64,000 bases of DNA from Limiplasma sp036645955 (lineage in GTDB: Bacteria; Bacillota; Clostridia; Christensenellales; Aristaeellaceae). The notes beneath the pieces are model-generated. The model had not been told where the DNA came from and ran no database searches. It saw only the letters and a list, made by a program, of their open reading frames with translations. Within the stretch, counting starts at the first letter, position 1; each line of letters begins with the position of its first letter. Both the position numbers and the translations under genes were made by a program. The stretch covers positions 1-64,000 of the forward strand of contig JAVXND010000002.1 in the NCBI GenBank assembly GCA_036645955.1, in the 5' to 3' direction. Shown in pieces: positions 25,901 through 34,415 of this stretch.

Positions 25901-26611
25901 ATGCAGAATAATCGTTTTTGGCAAGGGGTCAAGCGCGCATATGTCCGCTATGACCACATGATGGAGAAACAAGGATTTTACGTGGTTTTGAGCGTGTGTG
26001 TGCTGGTGATTGTATTGAGCGCTTTTTATACCTTTCGCTTGCGCGATGAGGCGGAGGAGCCTTCGCTAAGCGCCAGGCAGGAGGAAGCGCAAAGCGTGGG
26101 CGGCGCACAGGATGCGCAAACCTTGGCGGAGGCGGAGGCACTTGTCACAAGCCAAGGCGCCAAGGAAGCGCTCAGCGTGCCAACCCAAGCGCCTTTTGTT
26201 TTTACTCAACCTGTGAGCGGCTTTACAGAGCGCGGTTATAGCGATACAAAACCGCAATTTTTTTCGCAAAGCAACACATGGCAGGTTCATCCCGGCATTG
26301 ATTTGCAAACGGATTTTGGCACAGCCGTTTTGGCATGCGCATCTGGAACAGTGCTAGGTGTATGGGAGGATAACGAGCTGGGCTTATGCGTGCGTGTTTC
26401 GCATGCCAATGGGTATGAAAGCTTGTACGCTGGGCTTAGCAATGCGGGCTATGTCAAAAAAGGCGATTCCGTCATGCAAGGTCAATGCCTTGGTCATGTG
26501 GGCAATGGCGTGCTGGCGGAGAGCAATGCAAAGCCGCATTTGCATTTGGAAATTTGGCGAAATGGACGCCCTGTAGATCCAATGAGCGTCTTTTTGGGTG
26601 TTGACAATTAA
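25901..26611 (+). CDS. spoIIQ: M23 (LytM) peptidase, SpoIIQ-like
   Basis: This 236-residue single-pass membrane protein has an N-terminal segment (YVVLSVCVLVIVLSAFYTF), a low-complexity Glu/Ala linker and a LytM domain. Zinc ligands H130 and D134 (HPGIDLQ) and H213/H215 (HLHLEI) are all present. B. subtilis SpoIIQ lacks part of this site, whereas clostridial SpoIIQ usually retains it. The order spoIID-spoIIQ is common in Clostridia, which supports the name. SpoIIQ builds the engulfment channel with SpoIIIAH. Start chosen as for spoIID: GGAGGG precedes 25901 by 6 bases. Confidence 0.85.
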   Translation: MQNNRFWQGVKRAYVRYDHMMEKQGFYVVLSVCVLVIVLSAFYTFRLRDEAEEPSLSARQEEAQSVGGAQDAQTLAEAEALVTSQGAKEALSVPTQAPFVFTQPVSGFTERGYSDTKPQFFSQSNTWQVHPGIDLQTDFGTAVLACASGTVLGVWEDNELGLCVRVSHANGYESLYAGLSNAGYVKKGDSVMQGQCLGHVGNGVLAESNAKPHLHLEIWRNGRPVDPMSVFLGVDN

Positions 26612-26629
26612 AATACGATATGATACATT
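26601..26629 (+). promoter_or_regulatory. Promoter of glmS
   Basis: TTGACA (26601-26606), 17 bases, TACATT (26624-26629) with TG just upstream of the -10. It overlaps the last codons of the spoIIQ-like gene. The resulting leader of about 30 nt is too short for a glmS ribozyme. Confidence 0.75.
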
Positions 26630-26668
26630 ACAGCCCGTTATAAAACATTATTGTTTGGAGGCGGAGGT

Positions 26669-28504
26669 ATGTGTGGAATCGTTGGCTATATTGGTCAAAA
26701 GCAAGCATCCACGATATTAATGGAGGGGCTGGAGCGGCTTTCGTACCGTGGGTATGACAGTGCAGGCATTGCCATGATTGATGCGCAAGGAAAAATCAAT
26801 GTATGCAAAGCAACAGGACGGCTGGAAAACTTGGAAGCCTCGCTTGAAACAAATCCGCTTTCAGGCTGTGTAGGCATAGGGCATACGCGCTGGGCAACCC
26901 ATGGCGAACCCAGCGATTTGAATGCGCATCCGCATACCGATGTCAAGGGCGGCATAGCCGTGGTGCATAACGGGATCATCGAAAACCATGAAATGCTTCG
27001 CCGCCATTTGGAAAGCACGGGCGCACGCTTTGTGAGCCAAACCGATACAGAGGTGATTGCGCATCTTTTAAACCTGCTGTACGACGGCGATATGAAGCGC
27101 GCTTTGACGCGTGCCATGGGAATGCTGGAGGGAAGCTATGCGCTGGGGGTGATATGTGACAAGGAGCCTCACGTGCTTTATTGCGCAAGAAATGAAAGCC
27201 CCCTTGTGATTGGCATTTCGGAGGGTGAGGGCTACATTGCCTCTGATATTCCTGCACTGCTCAGCCATACCCGTGACGTGATTTTTTTACAGGACAAGGA
27301 AATCGGCATGCTGGACGCAAGGGGCGTTAGCGTGTTTGACGCATATGGGAAAAGCAAGGAGCATGCCGTTTTTCATGTGGATTGGGACCTTTCAAGCGCG
27401 GAAAAGGGCGGCTATGCACATTACATGCTCAAGGAAATTCACGAACAGCCCACCGCGCTTAAAAACACCTTTACACCGCGCTACACGGGCGAAGCAGGCG
27501 ATTACGGATGGCTGCCCATAACGCTTGAAGAAGCCGCAACGCTTCGCAAAATAACCATTGTGGGTTGCGGCACGGCCTTTCATGCGGGGGTGATTGGTAA
27601 ATATGCGCTTGAAAAACTTGCGCGGGTGCCTGTTGAGGCGGATATTGCGAGCGAATACCGCTATCGCGATCCTGTGATTGGTGAAAACGAGCTGTTTATT
27701 GCGGTTTCGCAGAGCGGCGAAACGGCGGATACGCTTGCGGCACTTCGGCAAGCCAAGCAAAGCGGCGCACATGTCCTTGCCATTTGCAATGCGGTTGGTT
27801 CTACCATTGCGCGCGAGGCGGGGGACAGGAATACGCTCTATACCTATGCAGGCCCCGAAATTGCCGTTGCCAGTACCAAGGCTTATATGACGCAGGCGGA
27901 AATGCTGGTGCTAATGGCCATAGCGCTAGGGCATATGCGCGGAAAAATTTCAGCGGAACGCGCAAAGGCTTTGCTGTTTGAAATAGGCGAGCTACCGCAA
28001 AAAGCGGAGAGCGCCCTTCAAACGCAGGCGCAATTGCAACGTTTTACCAGCACCGCCAGTCAAAAAAAGCATGTGTTTTTTGTGGGGCGGGGGCTTGATT
28101 ATGCACTTTCCATGGAAGCGGCACTCAAGCTAAAAGAGGTCAGCTACATTTTCAGCGAGGCTTATGCGGCGGGAGAATTAAAGCATGGACCCATTGCATT
28201 GCTGAAGGAGGGAAGGCTGGTGGTGGCAACCATCACGCAGCCCGCATTGATTGAAAAAACACTGAGCAATTTGCGCGAGGCCGCCGCACGAGGCGCAAGC
28301 GTGGTGGCTGTATGCCGCCAAAGCATGTGCGCAAGGGCAGCAAGCGTGGCAGATGAGCTGATTCCCATACCCGATGCGGATGACCTGCTATGCCCGCTGT
28401 TAGCGGTGATACCGCTGCAATTGCTTGCCTACTGCATGGCGGTGGCTCGAGGCTGTGATGTGGATAAGCCAAGGAACTTGGCAAAGAGCGTAACGGTGGA
28501 ATAA
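26669..28504 (+). CDS. glmS: Glutamine-fructose-6-phosphate aminotransferase (isomerising)
   Basis: The 611-residue enzyme makes glucosamine-6-phosphate for peptidoglycan. The mature N-terminal nucleophile Cys follows Met (MCGIVGYIG), so the ATG at 26669 is fixed, with GGAGG upstream. The glutaminase domain shows GYDSAGIA, HTRWATHG and VVHNGIIEN. Two SIS domains follow (SQSGETADTLAAL, GRGLDYALSMEAALKLKEVSYIFSEAY in parts). The C-terminus KSVTVE is the strictly conserved GlmS ending. Confidence 0.98.
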   Translation: MCGIVGYIGQKQASTILMEGLERLSYRGYDSAGIAMIDAQGKINVCKATGRLENLEASLETNPLSGCVGIGHTRWATHGEPSDLNAHPHTDVKGGIAVVHNGIIENHEMLRRHLESTGARFVSQTDTEVIAHLLNLLYDGDMKRALTRAMGMLEGSYALGVICDKEPHVLYCARNESPLVIGISEGEGYIASDIPALLSHTRDVIFLQDKEIGMLDARGVSVFDAYGKSKEHAVFHVDWDLSSAEKGGYAHYMLKEIHEQPTALKNTFTPRYTGEAGDYGWLPITLEEAATLRKITIVGCGTAFHAGVIGKYALEKLARVPVEADIASEYRYRDPVIGENELFIAVSQSGETADTLAALRQAKQSGAHVLAICNAVGSTIAREAGDRNTLYTYAGPEIAVASTKAYMTQAEMLVLMAIALGHMRGKISAERAKALLFEIGELPQKAESALQTQAQLQRFTSTASQKKHVFFVGRGLDYALSMEAALKLKEVSYIFSEAYAAGELKHGPIALLKEGRLVVATITQPALIEKTLSNLREAAARGASVVAVCRQSMCARAASVADELIPIPDADDLLCPLLAVIPLQLLAYCMAVARGCDVDKPRNLAKSVTVE

Positions 28505-28510
28505 AACGGA

Positions 28511-28566
28511 GCATATCCAAACAACGCGGGTTGATGGAAACATCAATCCGCGTTGTTTGGATATGC
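28511..28566. terminator. Very long hairpin downstream of glmS
   Basis: A 26-bp stem (28511-28536/28541-28566) closed by a GAAA tetraloop has one G-U pair and no mismatch. It starts 6 bases after the glmS stop. No T-run follows directly (GTATCGC comes next), so it may be a weak terminator, an RNA stabiliser or a processing site. Confidence 0.6.
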
Positions 28567-28611
28567 GTATCGCTATTGCGAATTTTCCACCTTTCCTGTT
28601 CGATTGACGGA

Positions 28612-28640
28612 TAGACGAAAGCATACCAGTCAGGTACAAT
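28612..28640 (+). promoter_or_regulatory. Promoter of the binding-protein/ABC operon
   Basis: TAGACG (28612-28617), 17 bases, TACAAT (28635-28640). The weak -35 element would suit an activator, such as the response regulator encoded at the end of the cluster. Confidence 0.5.
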
Positions 28641-28693
28641 AAGCTCATAGAGCAAGAAGCTCAAGACAACGAAAAAGTATGGAGGAAGGTCAA

Positions 28694-29707
28694 ATGAAAA
28701 AAATTCTTGCGGTATTTCTAACAATGGCAATGGTTTTGAGTTGTGTGGGTTCGCTGGCTGAGGAAGGTACGCTGGTGGTTTATACTTCACGCAGTGAAAG
28801 CTTGAACAATGCGGTTATTTTGAACTTTGAACAGGATACCGGCATAAAAGTGGAGGTTGTAACAGGCGGAACGGGCGAGCTGCTCAAACGCGTTACCTCC
28901 GAAACCGCCAATCCGTTGGGCGATATCTTTTGGGTAGCGGATGAAACAATGCTTTCCTCCTCCAAAGATTTGTTCATGGAGTATGTATCCAGCGAAAACG
29001 AAGCGATGCAAGAAGCGTTTCGCAATCAGACGGGCGTTTTTTCGCCGGCGTTTGCAGACCCGACGGTGATGATTGTAAACACCAATCTAGAAGGCGAATT
29101 AAAAATCGAAGGCTTTGAATCCCTTCTGAATCCTGCTCTGAAAGGAAAAATTGCCTTTGGTGACCCTGTGAACTCCTCTTCTGCTTTTCAATCCTTAATG
29201 GCCATGCTGTATGCCATGGGCAAGGATAACGATCCTTTGTCGGATGAAGCTTGGGCGTATGTGGATGCACTGATTGCAAATTTGGATGGCAAGCTGTGCA
29301 ATAGCTCCAGCCAAGTATACAAGGGGGTAGCTGGCGGCGAATATGTCGTAGGCATGACATGGGAGGATCCTGCGGTTACGCAGGCCATTAACGGCGCACC
29401 TGTGCGTGTGGTATTCCCTGTGGAAGGCGCCATCTTCCCTGGCGAATCCGTGCAAATTATCAAGGGCTGTAAGAACGAAGAGGCCGCCAAAAAATTTGTG
29501 GATTACATGCTGTCTGAAAAAATTCAAAACCTTGTAGGCACCACAATGACTGTACGCCCACTTCGTGAAGGCGCAGGATTGGCAGATTATATGACTCCTA
29601 CGGAAGATATCAAGCTGTTTAAAAACTATTCTGAATCTTGGGTTTCTGAAAACAAGCCCACCATTGTGAAGATGTTTACCGATCATTTGGAAATGTCCAT
29701 GGAGTAA
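28694..29707 (+). CDS. Extracellular substrate-binding protein (AfuA/ferric-type family)
   Basis: The 337-residue exported protein has a signal sequence with a possible lipobox (VLSC, Cys near 17). The mature part, LVVYTSRSESLNNAVILNFEQ followed by GEYVVGMTWEDPAVTQAINGA and VFPVEGAIFPGE, fits the SBP_bac_6 family. That family includes ferric, phosphonate and hexose-phosphate binders. The adjacent tyrosine pair that binds iron in FbpA is not seen, so iron is unlikely. Together with a YesM-type kinase and short AraC-type regulator downstream, a sugar phosphate is the best guess. The ATG at 28694 follows GGAGGAAGG. Confidence 0.85.
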   Translation: MKKILAVFLTMAMVLSCVGSLAEEGTLVVYTSRSESLNNAVILNFEQDTGIKVEVVTGGTGELLKRVTSETANPLGDIFWVADETMLSSSKDLFMEYVSSENEAMQEAFRNQTGVFSPAFADPTVMIVNTNLEGELKIEGFESLLNPALKGKIAFGDPVNSSSAFQSLMAMLYAMGKDNDPLSDEAWAYVDALIANLDGKLCNSSSQVYKGVAGGEYVVGMTWEDPAVTQAINGAPVRVVFPVEGAIFPGESVQIIKGCKNEEAAKKFVDYMLSEKIQNLVGTTMTVRPLREGAGLADYMTPTEDIKLFKNYSESWVSENKPTIVKMFTDHLEMSME

Positions 29708-29719
29708 GGAACCCCTACG

Positions 29720-29766
29720 AGAACGCCCTGTGCCTGCGCTTGTGGGAGCAGGGCGTTCTTTTTTTT
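29720..29766 (+). terminator. Intrinsic terminator within the ABC operon
   Basis: An 11-bp stem AGAACGCCCTG/CAGGGCGTTCT (29720-29730/29749-29759) runs directly into eight T residues. It lies between the binding-protein gene and the ATPase gene and would give the binding protein in excess. Confidence 0.9.
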
Positions 29767-29803
29767 CAAATTTAGAAAAGAATGAAAAAGGTAGGAATGC
29801 AGT

Positions 29804-30901
29804 ATGAGCGTAGCGATCAGCATTCGCAATGTTGTGAAACGATATGGCAAGGAAACCGTGATCAACGGCCTTTCACTGGATATTCACCAAGGGGAGTTTT
29901 TTACCCTGCTTGGCCCGTCTGGCTGTGGAAAAACCACGCTTTTGCGCATGATTATCGGCTTTAATACCATTGAGGGCGGCGATATTTTGGTGGATGACAA
30001 GCCCATCAACAATGTGCCAACCAATAAGCGCAACATGGGCATGGTGTTTCAAAATTATGCAATCTTTCCGCATATGTCTGTAAAAGAAAACGTGGCTTAT
30101 GGGCTCAAAAATCGCAAAGTACCCAAAACCGCCTTGGAAAAAGCAGTCGATGATATTTTACACACCGTAAAAATTGAAACGTTGAAGGATCGTAAACCAA
30201 CGGAATTGTCTGGCGGTCAGCAACAGCGCGTGGCGCTGGCACGCGCGATTGTTATTCATCCGGAGGTGCTGCTCATGGATGAACCGCTTTCGAATTTGGA
30301 TGCAAAGCTTAGGGTGGAAATGCGCAATGCTATTAAACACATTCAAAGGCAAGTGGGCATTACCACAGTGTATGTAACGCATGATCAGGAAGAGGCATTG
30401 GCCATTTCCGACCGTATTGCGGTTATGAATGGCGGGGTGGTTCAGCAGATCGACAAACCCAAACGAATTTATCAACGGCCAGCCAATCTTTTTGTTGCTA
30501 GCTTTATCGGGCTTACGAACGTACTTAACGCAAAGCTTGAAAGAGAAGGGGACAATATGTGGGTGGATTTTGGCAGTGGGTACCGTGTGCAGGCTGTCGA
30601 CTTATGCCCCCAATTACAGGATGGGGAAGCGCTGTTAGCCGCTGTTAGACCCGAAGAGTTTTACATTTCATTGGAGCCATGCGAGGGCATTCCAGCAACG
30701 GTTTGCTCCAGCGTGTTCTTAGGAGTGAACACACACTATTTCTTACAGGGAAAGAATGGTGTGGATATTGAAGTACTGCAAAGCTCTGAACTGTCGGATA
30801 TTATTGAAGACGGTACAAATGTGTACTTGACAGTCAACATGCAAAAGAGCAACTTTTTCAGCGCTGAAACGAAAAAAAGTGTGATGCGAGAGGGGGTATG
30901 A
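29804..30901 (+). CDS. ABC transporter ATPase (FbpC/PotA type)
   Basis: The 365-residue ATPase has Walker A GPSGCGKTT, signature LSGGQQQRVALARA, Walker B VLLMDEPLSNLD and the switch His in VTHDQEEA. A C-terminal TOBE domain (residues about 280-365) follows. It energises import by the adjacent two-domain permease, whose gene overlaps it by 4 bases (ATGA). Family members are often named ferric or 2-aminoethylphosphonate ATPases, but sequence alone does not fix the substrate. Confidence 0.94.
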   Translation: MSVAISIRNVVKRYGKETVINGLSLDIHQGEFFTLLGPSGCGKTTLLRMIIGFNTIEGGDILVDDKPINNVPTNKRNMGMVFQNYAIFPHMSVKENVAYGLKNRKVPKTALEKAVDDILHTVKIETLKDRKPTELSGGQQQRVALARAIVIHPEVLLMDEPLSNLDAKLRVEMRNAIKHIQRQVGITTVYVTHDQEEALAISDRIAVMNGGVVQQIDKPKRIYQRPANLFVASFIGLTNVLNAKLEREGDNMWVDFGSGYRVQAVDLCPQLQDGEALLAAVRPEEFYISLEPCEGIPATVCSSVFLGVNTHYFLQGKNGVDIEVLQSSELSDIIEDGTNVYLTVNMQKSNFFSAETKKSVMREGV

Positions 30902-32571
30902 ACATGCGGCGAGGTACACAAAAAAAGCATGGAAGCCTATGGCTGTTTTTAACCCTTGGCATACTTGCAATTTTTATTATATTTGTGGTATATCCGCTGA
31001 TATTGGTATTGTATCGCAGTGTGATAGACCCCATATCGGGGAAGCTGACGCTTGAGTACTTCACGAAATTTTTCAGCCGCAAATACTATACCAATACACT
31101 CATCAACTCCTTCAAGGTAACGATTTGCTCTACCTTTGTAGCATCTGTGCTTGGTTTGCTGATTGCTTACATCACCAGAAGCTCACGTATCCGCGGAAAC
31201 AAATGGCTTAACATCCTCATCGTTATCTCCTATCTGTCCCCGCCGTTTATCGGCGCATATGCATGGATACAGCTGTTGGGGCGTAATGGGTTCTTGACAC
31301 GCTTGATGAATCAATGGTTTGGTATGCAGTTTGAAGGCATTTATGGGTTTGCGGGGATTGTGCTTGTGTTTTCACTGCAATCTTTTCCACTGGTGTACAT
31401 GTATGCGGCAGGTGCGCTTAAAAACCTAGACAACTCTTTAAACGAAGCGGCGGAAAGCCTTGGAAGCACAGCTTTTCAAAGAATCAGACGCGTGATTTTG
31501 CCATTGATACTGCCCACCGTGCTGGCTAGCGGACTGCTTGTATTTATGCGGGTGTTTTCCGATTTTGGTACGCCAATGCTCATTGGCGAAGGGTATCGAA
31601 CCTTTCCAGTTGTGCTGTATAGCCAGTTTATGGGCGAAGTAATGAACGATGATAATTTTGCGGCGGCGCTGTGCATGATTATTATGATCATTACGCTGAT
31701 CTTCTTTTTTATACAGCGCTGGGTTGCGCAAAAAACAACTTATTCCATGACGGCGCTTAAACCCATGCAGCCAATTGTACGCAAGGGCATTGGCAATATA
31801 CTAAGGCATGTATTTGTATATGGAGTGGTTTTTTTCGCTATTCTGCCGCAGATTACAGTGATTGTAACCTCTTTTATGGAGGTAAGCGGGGGCCAGGTGT
31901 TCACAGGAAAATTTACGTTGGAAAATTTTAGAAACACATTGTTAACCAAAAACAGCGATGTGATTTGGAATACCTATACCTACGGCGTAATCGCGATTGT
32001 GTTTGTGGTGATTCTTGGCATATTGATTTCCTACCTTGCAGTGCGTAAACGTTCAGCACTTACCTCAACACTGGATACCTTAACAATGCTGCCCTACATT
32101 ATTCCAGGCTCGGTACTGGGCATATCGTTTTTATATGCCTTTAATACGCAGCCCTTGGTTCTCAGCGGAACGGCGGCAATCATTATTATCTCTCTCTGCA
32201 TTCGCCGTCTGCCTTACACCATCCGTTCCAGCACGGCCATTGTCGGTCAAATCAGTCCAAGCGTGGAGGAAGCGGCCATCAGTCTTGGCGCATCCGAAGC
32301 CAAATCCTTTTTACAAATTACTGTGCCCATGATGATGCCTGGGGTGTTGGCGGGAGCCATTATGAGCTGGGTCACAGTCATTAGCGAATTGAGCTCTTCT
32401 GTGATTTTATATACAAGCAAAACGGCTACCTTAACCGTTGCCATTTACAGTGAGGTCATCCGGTCTAGCTATGGAAATGCGGCCGCGTATTCAACCGTGC
32501 TCACGGTTACATCCATTCTTTCGCTGCTGCTATTCTTTAAGCTTACGGGCAAACAGGACATCAGCATTTAA
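30898..32571 (+). CDS. Two-domain ABC transporter permease (FbpB/AfuB type)
   Basis: This 557-residue membrane protein contains two fused permease modules of about six segments each. Each has an EAA-like loop: LNEAAESLGSTAFQRIRRVILPL at about residue 180 and VEEAAISLGASEAKSFLQITVP at about residue 455. Fused permeases are usual for ferric, sugar-phosphate and phosphonate importers. It forms the channel with the ATPase encoded immediately upstream. Confidence 0.93.
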   Translation: MNMRRGTQKKHGSLWLFLTLGILAIFIIFVVYPLILVLYRSVIDPISGKLTLEYFTKFFSRKYYTNTLINSFKVTICSTFVASVLGLLIAYITRSSRIRGNKWLNILIVISYLSPPFIGAYAWIQLLGRNGFLTRLMNQWFGMQFEGIYGFAGIVLVFSLQSFPLVYMYAAGALKNLDNSLNEAAESLGSTAFQRIRRVILPLILPTVLASGLLVFMRVFSDFGTPMLIGEGYRTFPVVLYSQFMGEVMNDDNFAAALCMIIMIITLIFFFIQRWVAQKTTYSMTALKPMQPIVRKGIGNILRHVFVYGVVFFAILPQITVIVTSFMEVSGGQVFTGKFTLENFRNTLLTKNSDVIWNTYTYGVIAIVFVVILGILISYLAVRKRSALTSTLDTLTMLPYIIPGSVLGISFLYAFNTQPLVLSGTAAIIIISLCIRRLPYTIRSSTAIVGQISPSVEEAAISLGASEAKSFLQITVPMMMPGVLAGAIMSWVTVISELSSSVILYTSKTATLTVAIYSEVIRSSYGNAAAYSTVLTVTSILSLLLFFKLTGKQDISI

Positions 32572-32594
32572 AAAAACCGCACACAATATCGCAA

Positions 32595-32632
32595 CCTTGG
32601 TAAATGGCGGGGAATCTCACTGTTTACCAAGG
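32595..32632 (+). terminator. Probable terminator after the permease gene
   Basis: A 10-bp stem CCTTGGTAAA/TTTACCAAGG (32595-32604/32623-32632) with an 18-base loop is followed by CTGTCTTTC. The T-run is poor, so some read-through into the kinase gene is likely. Confidence 0.5.
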
Positions 32633-32714
32633 CTGTCTTTCAGTGCTATACTGAAAGAGATGAATGACTAACAAAGAACATCCATTTCGGAGACAAAGGA
32701 GCGGAGGGCATGAA

Positions 32715-34415
32715 ATGAAAAAGCGAAACAGCTTTAAAAACTACTTGCGCCGTTCCTTGGTACGGTATGCTGTGGGACTTATCTTGGCGACGTTCGTGCT
32801 CTTTGCTTTGTTTATGTCACTAAACCTGCGCCTTACAACCGTGCGCGTAAATGCGACCGCAAACCGCGAGCTGGCTGAATACATGAACCAAAGACAATGG
32901 GAAATGAAGCATATGTCAAGCTTTCTCGTTTCACAGCCGCAATTGCTGCAGGCGCTCCAAAACCGAACGATGAAAACAGTTACCGATGCCAACAGCTTGC
33001 TATATGAAAATATCAATGCTTTTGCCATCCGTTGTATTTTTGTACTGCAGGATGGTAAGGGTGAAATTGTGGCTACCAATTTAAACAAGGGCAACCAAGC
33101 GCTGTTTCTTCAAAATAGGCAGGTTGAAGCGGCTCAGCAATGGCTTTTGGCGCATCCGCATGAGCTGTATGAGAGCTACAGCCACATTGCATATGCCTAT
33201 GATCAGGATACGGATTGGATGTTTGCAAACAGCGTTTATGATGAGGCGGAGCAACGGCTGGGCACGTTGTTTCTAGATATGACCCAAAGCGGATTGCGCG
33301 AAAAACTCAACAATCAGCAGGTGGATATGACCGTGATTGCAGACCGTTTTGACAATGTGATTTATGCAGACAATCAGCAAACGACCGACCGCATGGGAAA
33401 GCTGCCCGTACCTCTGCGTCAAGGTGGTTTTGTGAACCTTGGGGGTAAGGCGTACTTTGCAACCGTTCGTAATGTAGGGGAAGATGGCGTGCGCATTTTA
33501 ACATTTAGCTCCGTGGTGCTTCACAGGCAAATGCTTTGGTATGGCGCGGTGCTCATTGGCCTTATAGCGGTTATTTTACTGCTTTGGGTTCCCTTGTTAG
33601 CAGGGAAAGTATCAAAACGAAATTTGCGACCCATTGAAAAGATGATACAAACCATCAAAAGCGCGGATTTGAATGGCTATATTGATGAAAAAACATTTGA
33701 TGAATTTCAGCCGTTATACAACGAGTTTAACGACATGATGAAGCGCATGCGGGAGTTGATTGAACACAATACAGAGCTAGCAGAACGTAAGCGCGTTATG
33801 GAGGTCAAGCACTTAAAGGAGCAGTTCAACCCGCATTTTGTGTTTAACCTCATGGAAAATTTGCGCTATGAAATAGCATCTGATCCCGCGAAAGCGGCTG
33901 ATATGGTGGTGGCGTTTTCAAGCCTGATGCGCTATGAGATTGACGAAGTGGTTACCCGTGTGCCATTGGGCACAGACATGGAATACTTAAACGATTATCT
34001 GCTGCTGCAAAAAATACGCTATGGGAAACGATTGGATTATCATATTGAAATAGAGGAAGCGCTGTTGGAGTGTATGGTTCCCAAACTGCTGATTCAGCCA
34101 ATTGTGGAAAATAGCATTAAATATGGTGCCAATCGAACGACGGGTATTGAGCTACTCATAAGTGCGAGGCAAGAAGGCAGCTATCTGCACATCCGTATCG
34201 ATGATGATGGCGTTGGGATGAACGCGCGGCAGCTTGCTTCCATTCAGCAAATGCTGGCGGATGAAAATGCCGTTACAACCCATATTGGACTATATAATAC
34301 GCATCGTGCGCTACAGCTCATGTTTGGCGCACCCTGCGGGCTAAAAATCCACAGTGAACAAAGCAAGGGAACACGGGTGGAATTGACCATTCCTTGGGAG
34401 GAAGCGCATGTATAA
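32715..34415 (+). CDS. YesM/LytS-type sensor histidine kinase
   Basis: The 566-residue kinase has a membrane segment at about 20-40, an extracellular sensor region to about 270, a second segment (WYGAVLIGLIAVILLLWVPLL) and a HAMP-like linker. The His_kinase domain has H374 in FNPHFVFNLMENL. The ATPase domain has QPIVENSIKYGAN and DDGVGM. It pairs with the AraC-type regulator that overlaps it by 8 bases. Such kinases often monitor extracellular sugars or sugar phosphates, sometimes through a binding protein (HptS with HptA). The ATG at 32715 follows GGAGGG by 6 bases. Confidence 0.92.
   Translation: MKKRNSFKNYLRRSLVRYAVGLILATFVLFALFMSLNLRLTTVRVNATANRELAEYMNQRQWEMKHMSSFLVSQPQLLQALQNRTMKTVTDANSLLYENINAFAIRCIFVLQDGKGEIVATNLNKGNQALFLQNRQVEAAQQWLLAHPHELYESYSHIAYAYDQDTDWMFANSVYDEAEQRLGTLFLDMTQSGLREKLNNQQVDMTVIADRFDNVIYADNQQTTDRMGKLPVPLRQGGFVNLGGKAYFATVRNVGEDGVRILTFSSVVLHRQMLWYGAVLIGLIAVILLLWVPLLAGKVSKRNLRPIEKMIQTIKSADLNGYIDEKTFDEFQPLYNEFNDMMKRMRELIEHNTELAERKRVMEVKHLKEQFNPHFVFNLMENLRYEIASDPAKAADMVVAFSSLMRYEIDEVVTRVPLGTDMEYLNDYLLLQKIRYGKRLDYHIEIEEALLECMVPKLLIQPIVENSIKYGANRTTGIELLISARQEGSYLHIRIDDDGVGMNARQLASIQQMLADENAVTTHIGLYNTHRALQLMFGAPCGLKIHSEQSKGTRVELTIPWEEAHV

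Noticed and set aside
26612..26668. glmS ribozyme upstream of glmS
   Set aside because: The promoter leaves only about 30 nt before the ribosome site, far too short, and no ribozyme core is seen.
28694..29707. Calling the binding protein a ferric-iron protein
   Set aside because: The tandem tyrosine pair expected for iron binding is not seen, and the neighbouring kinase and regulator point to sugar phosphates.
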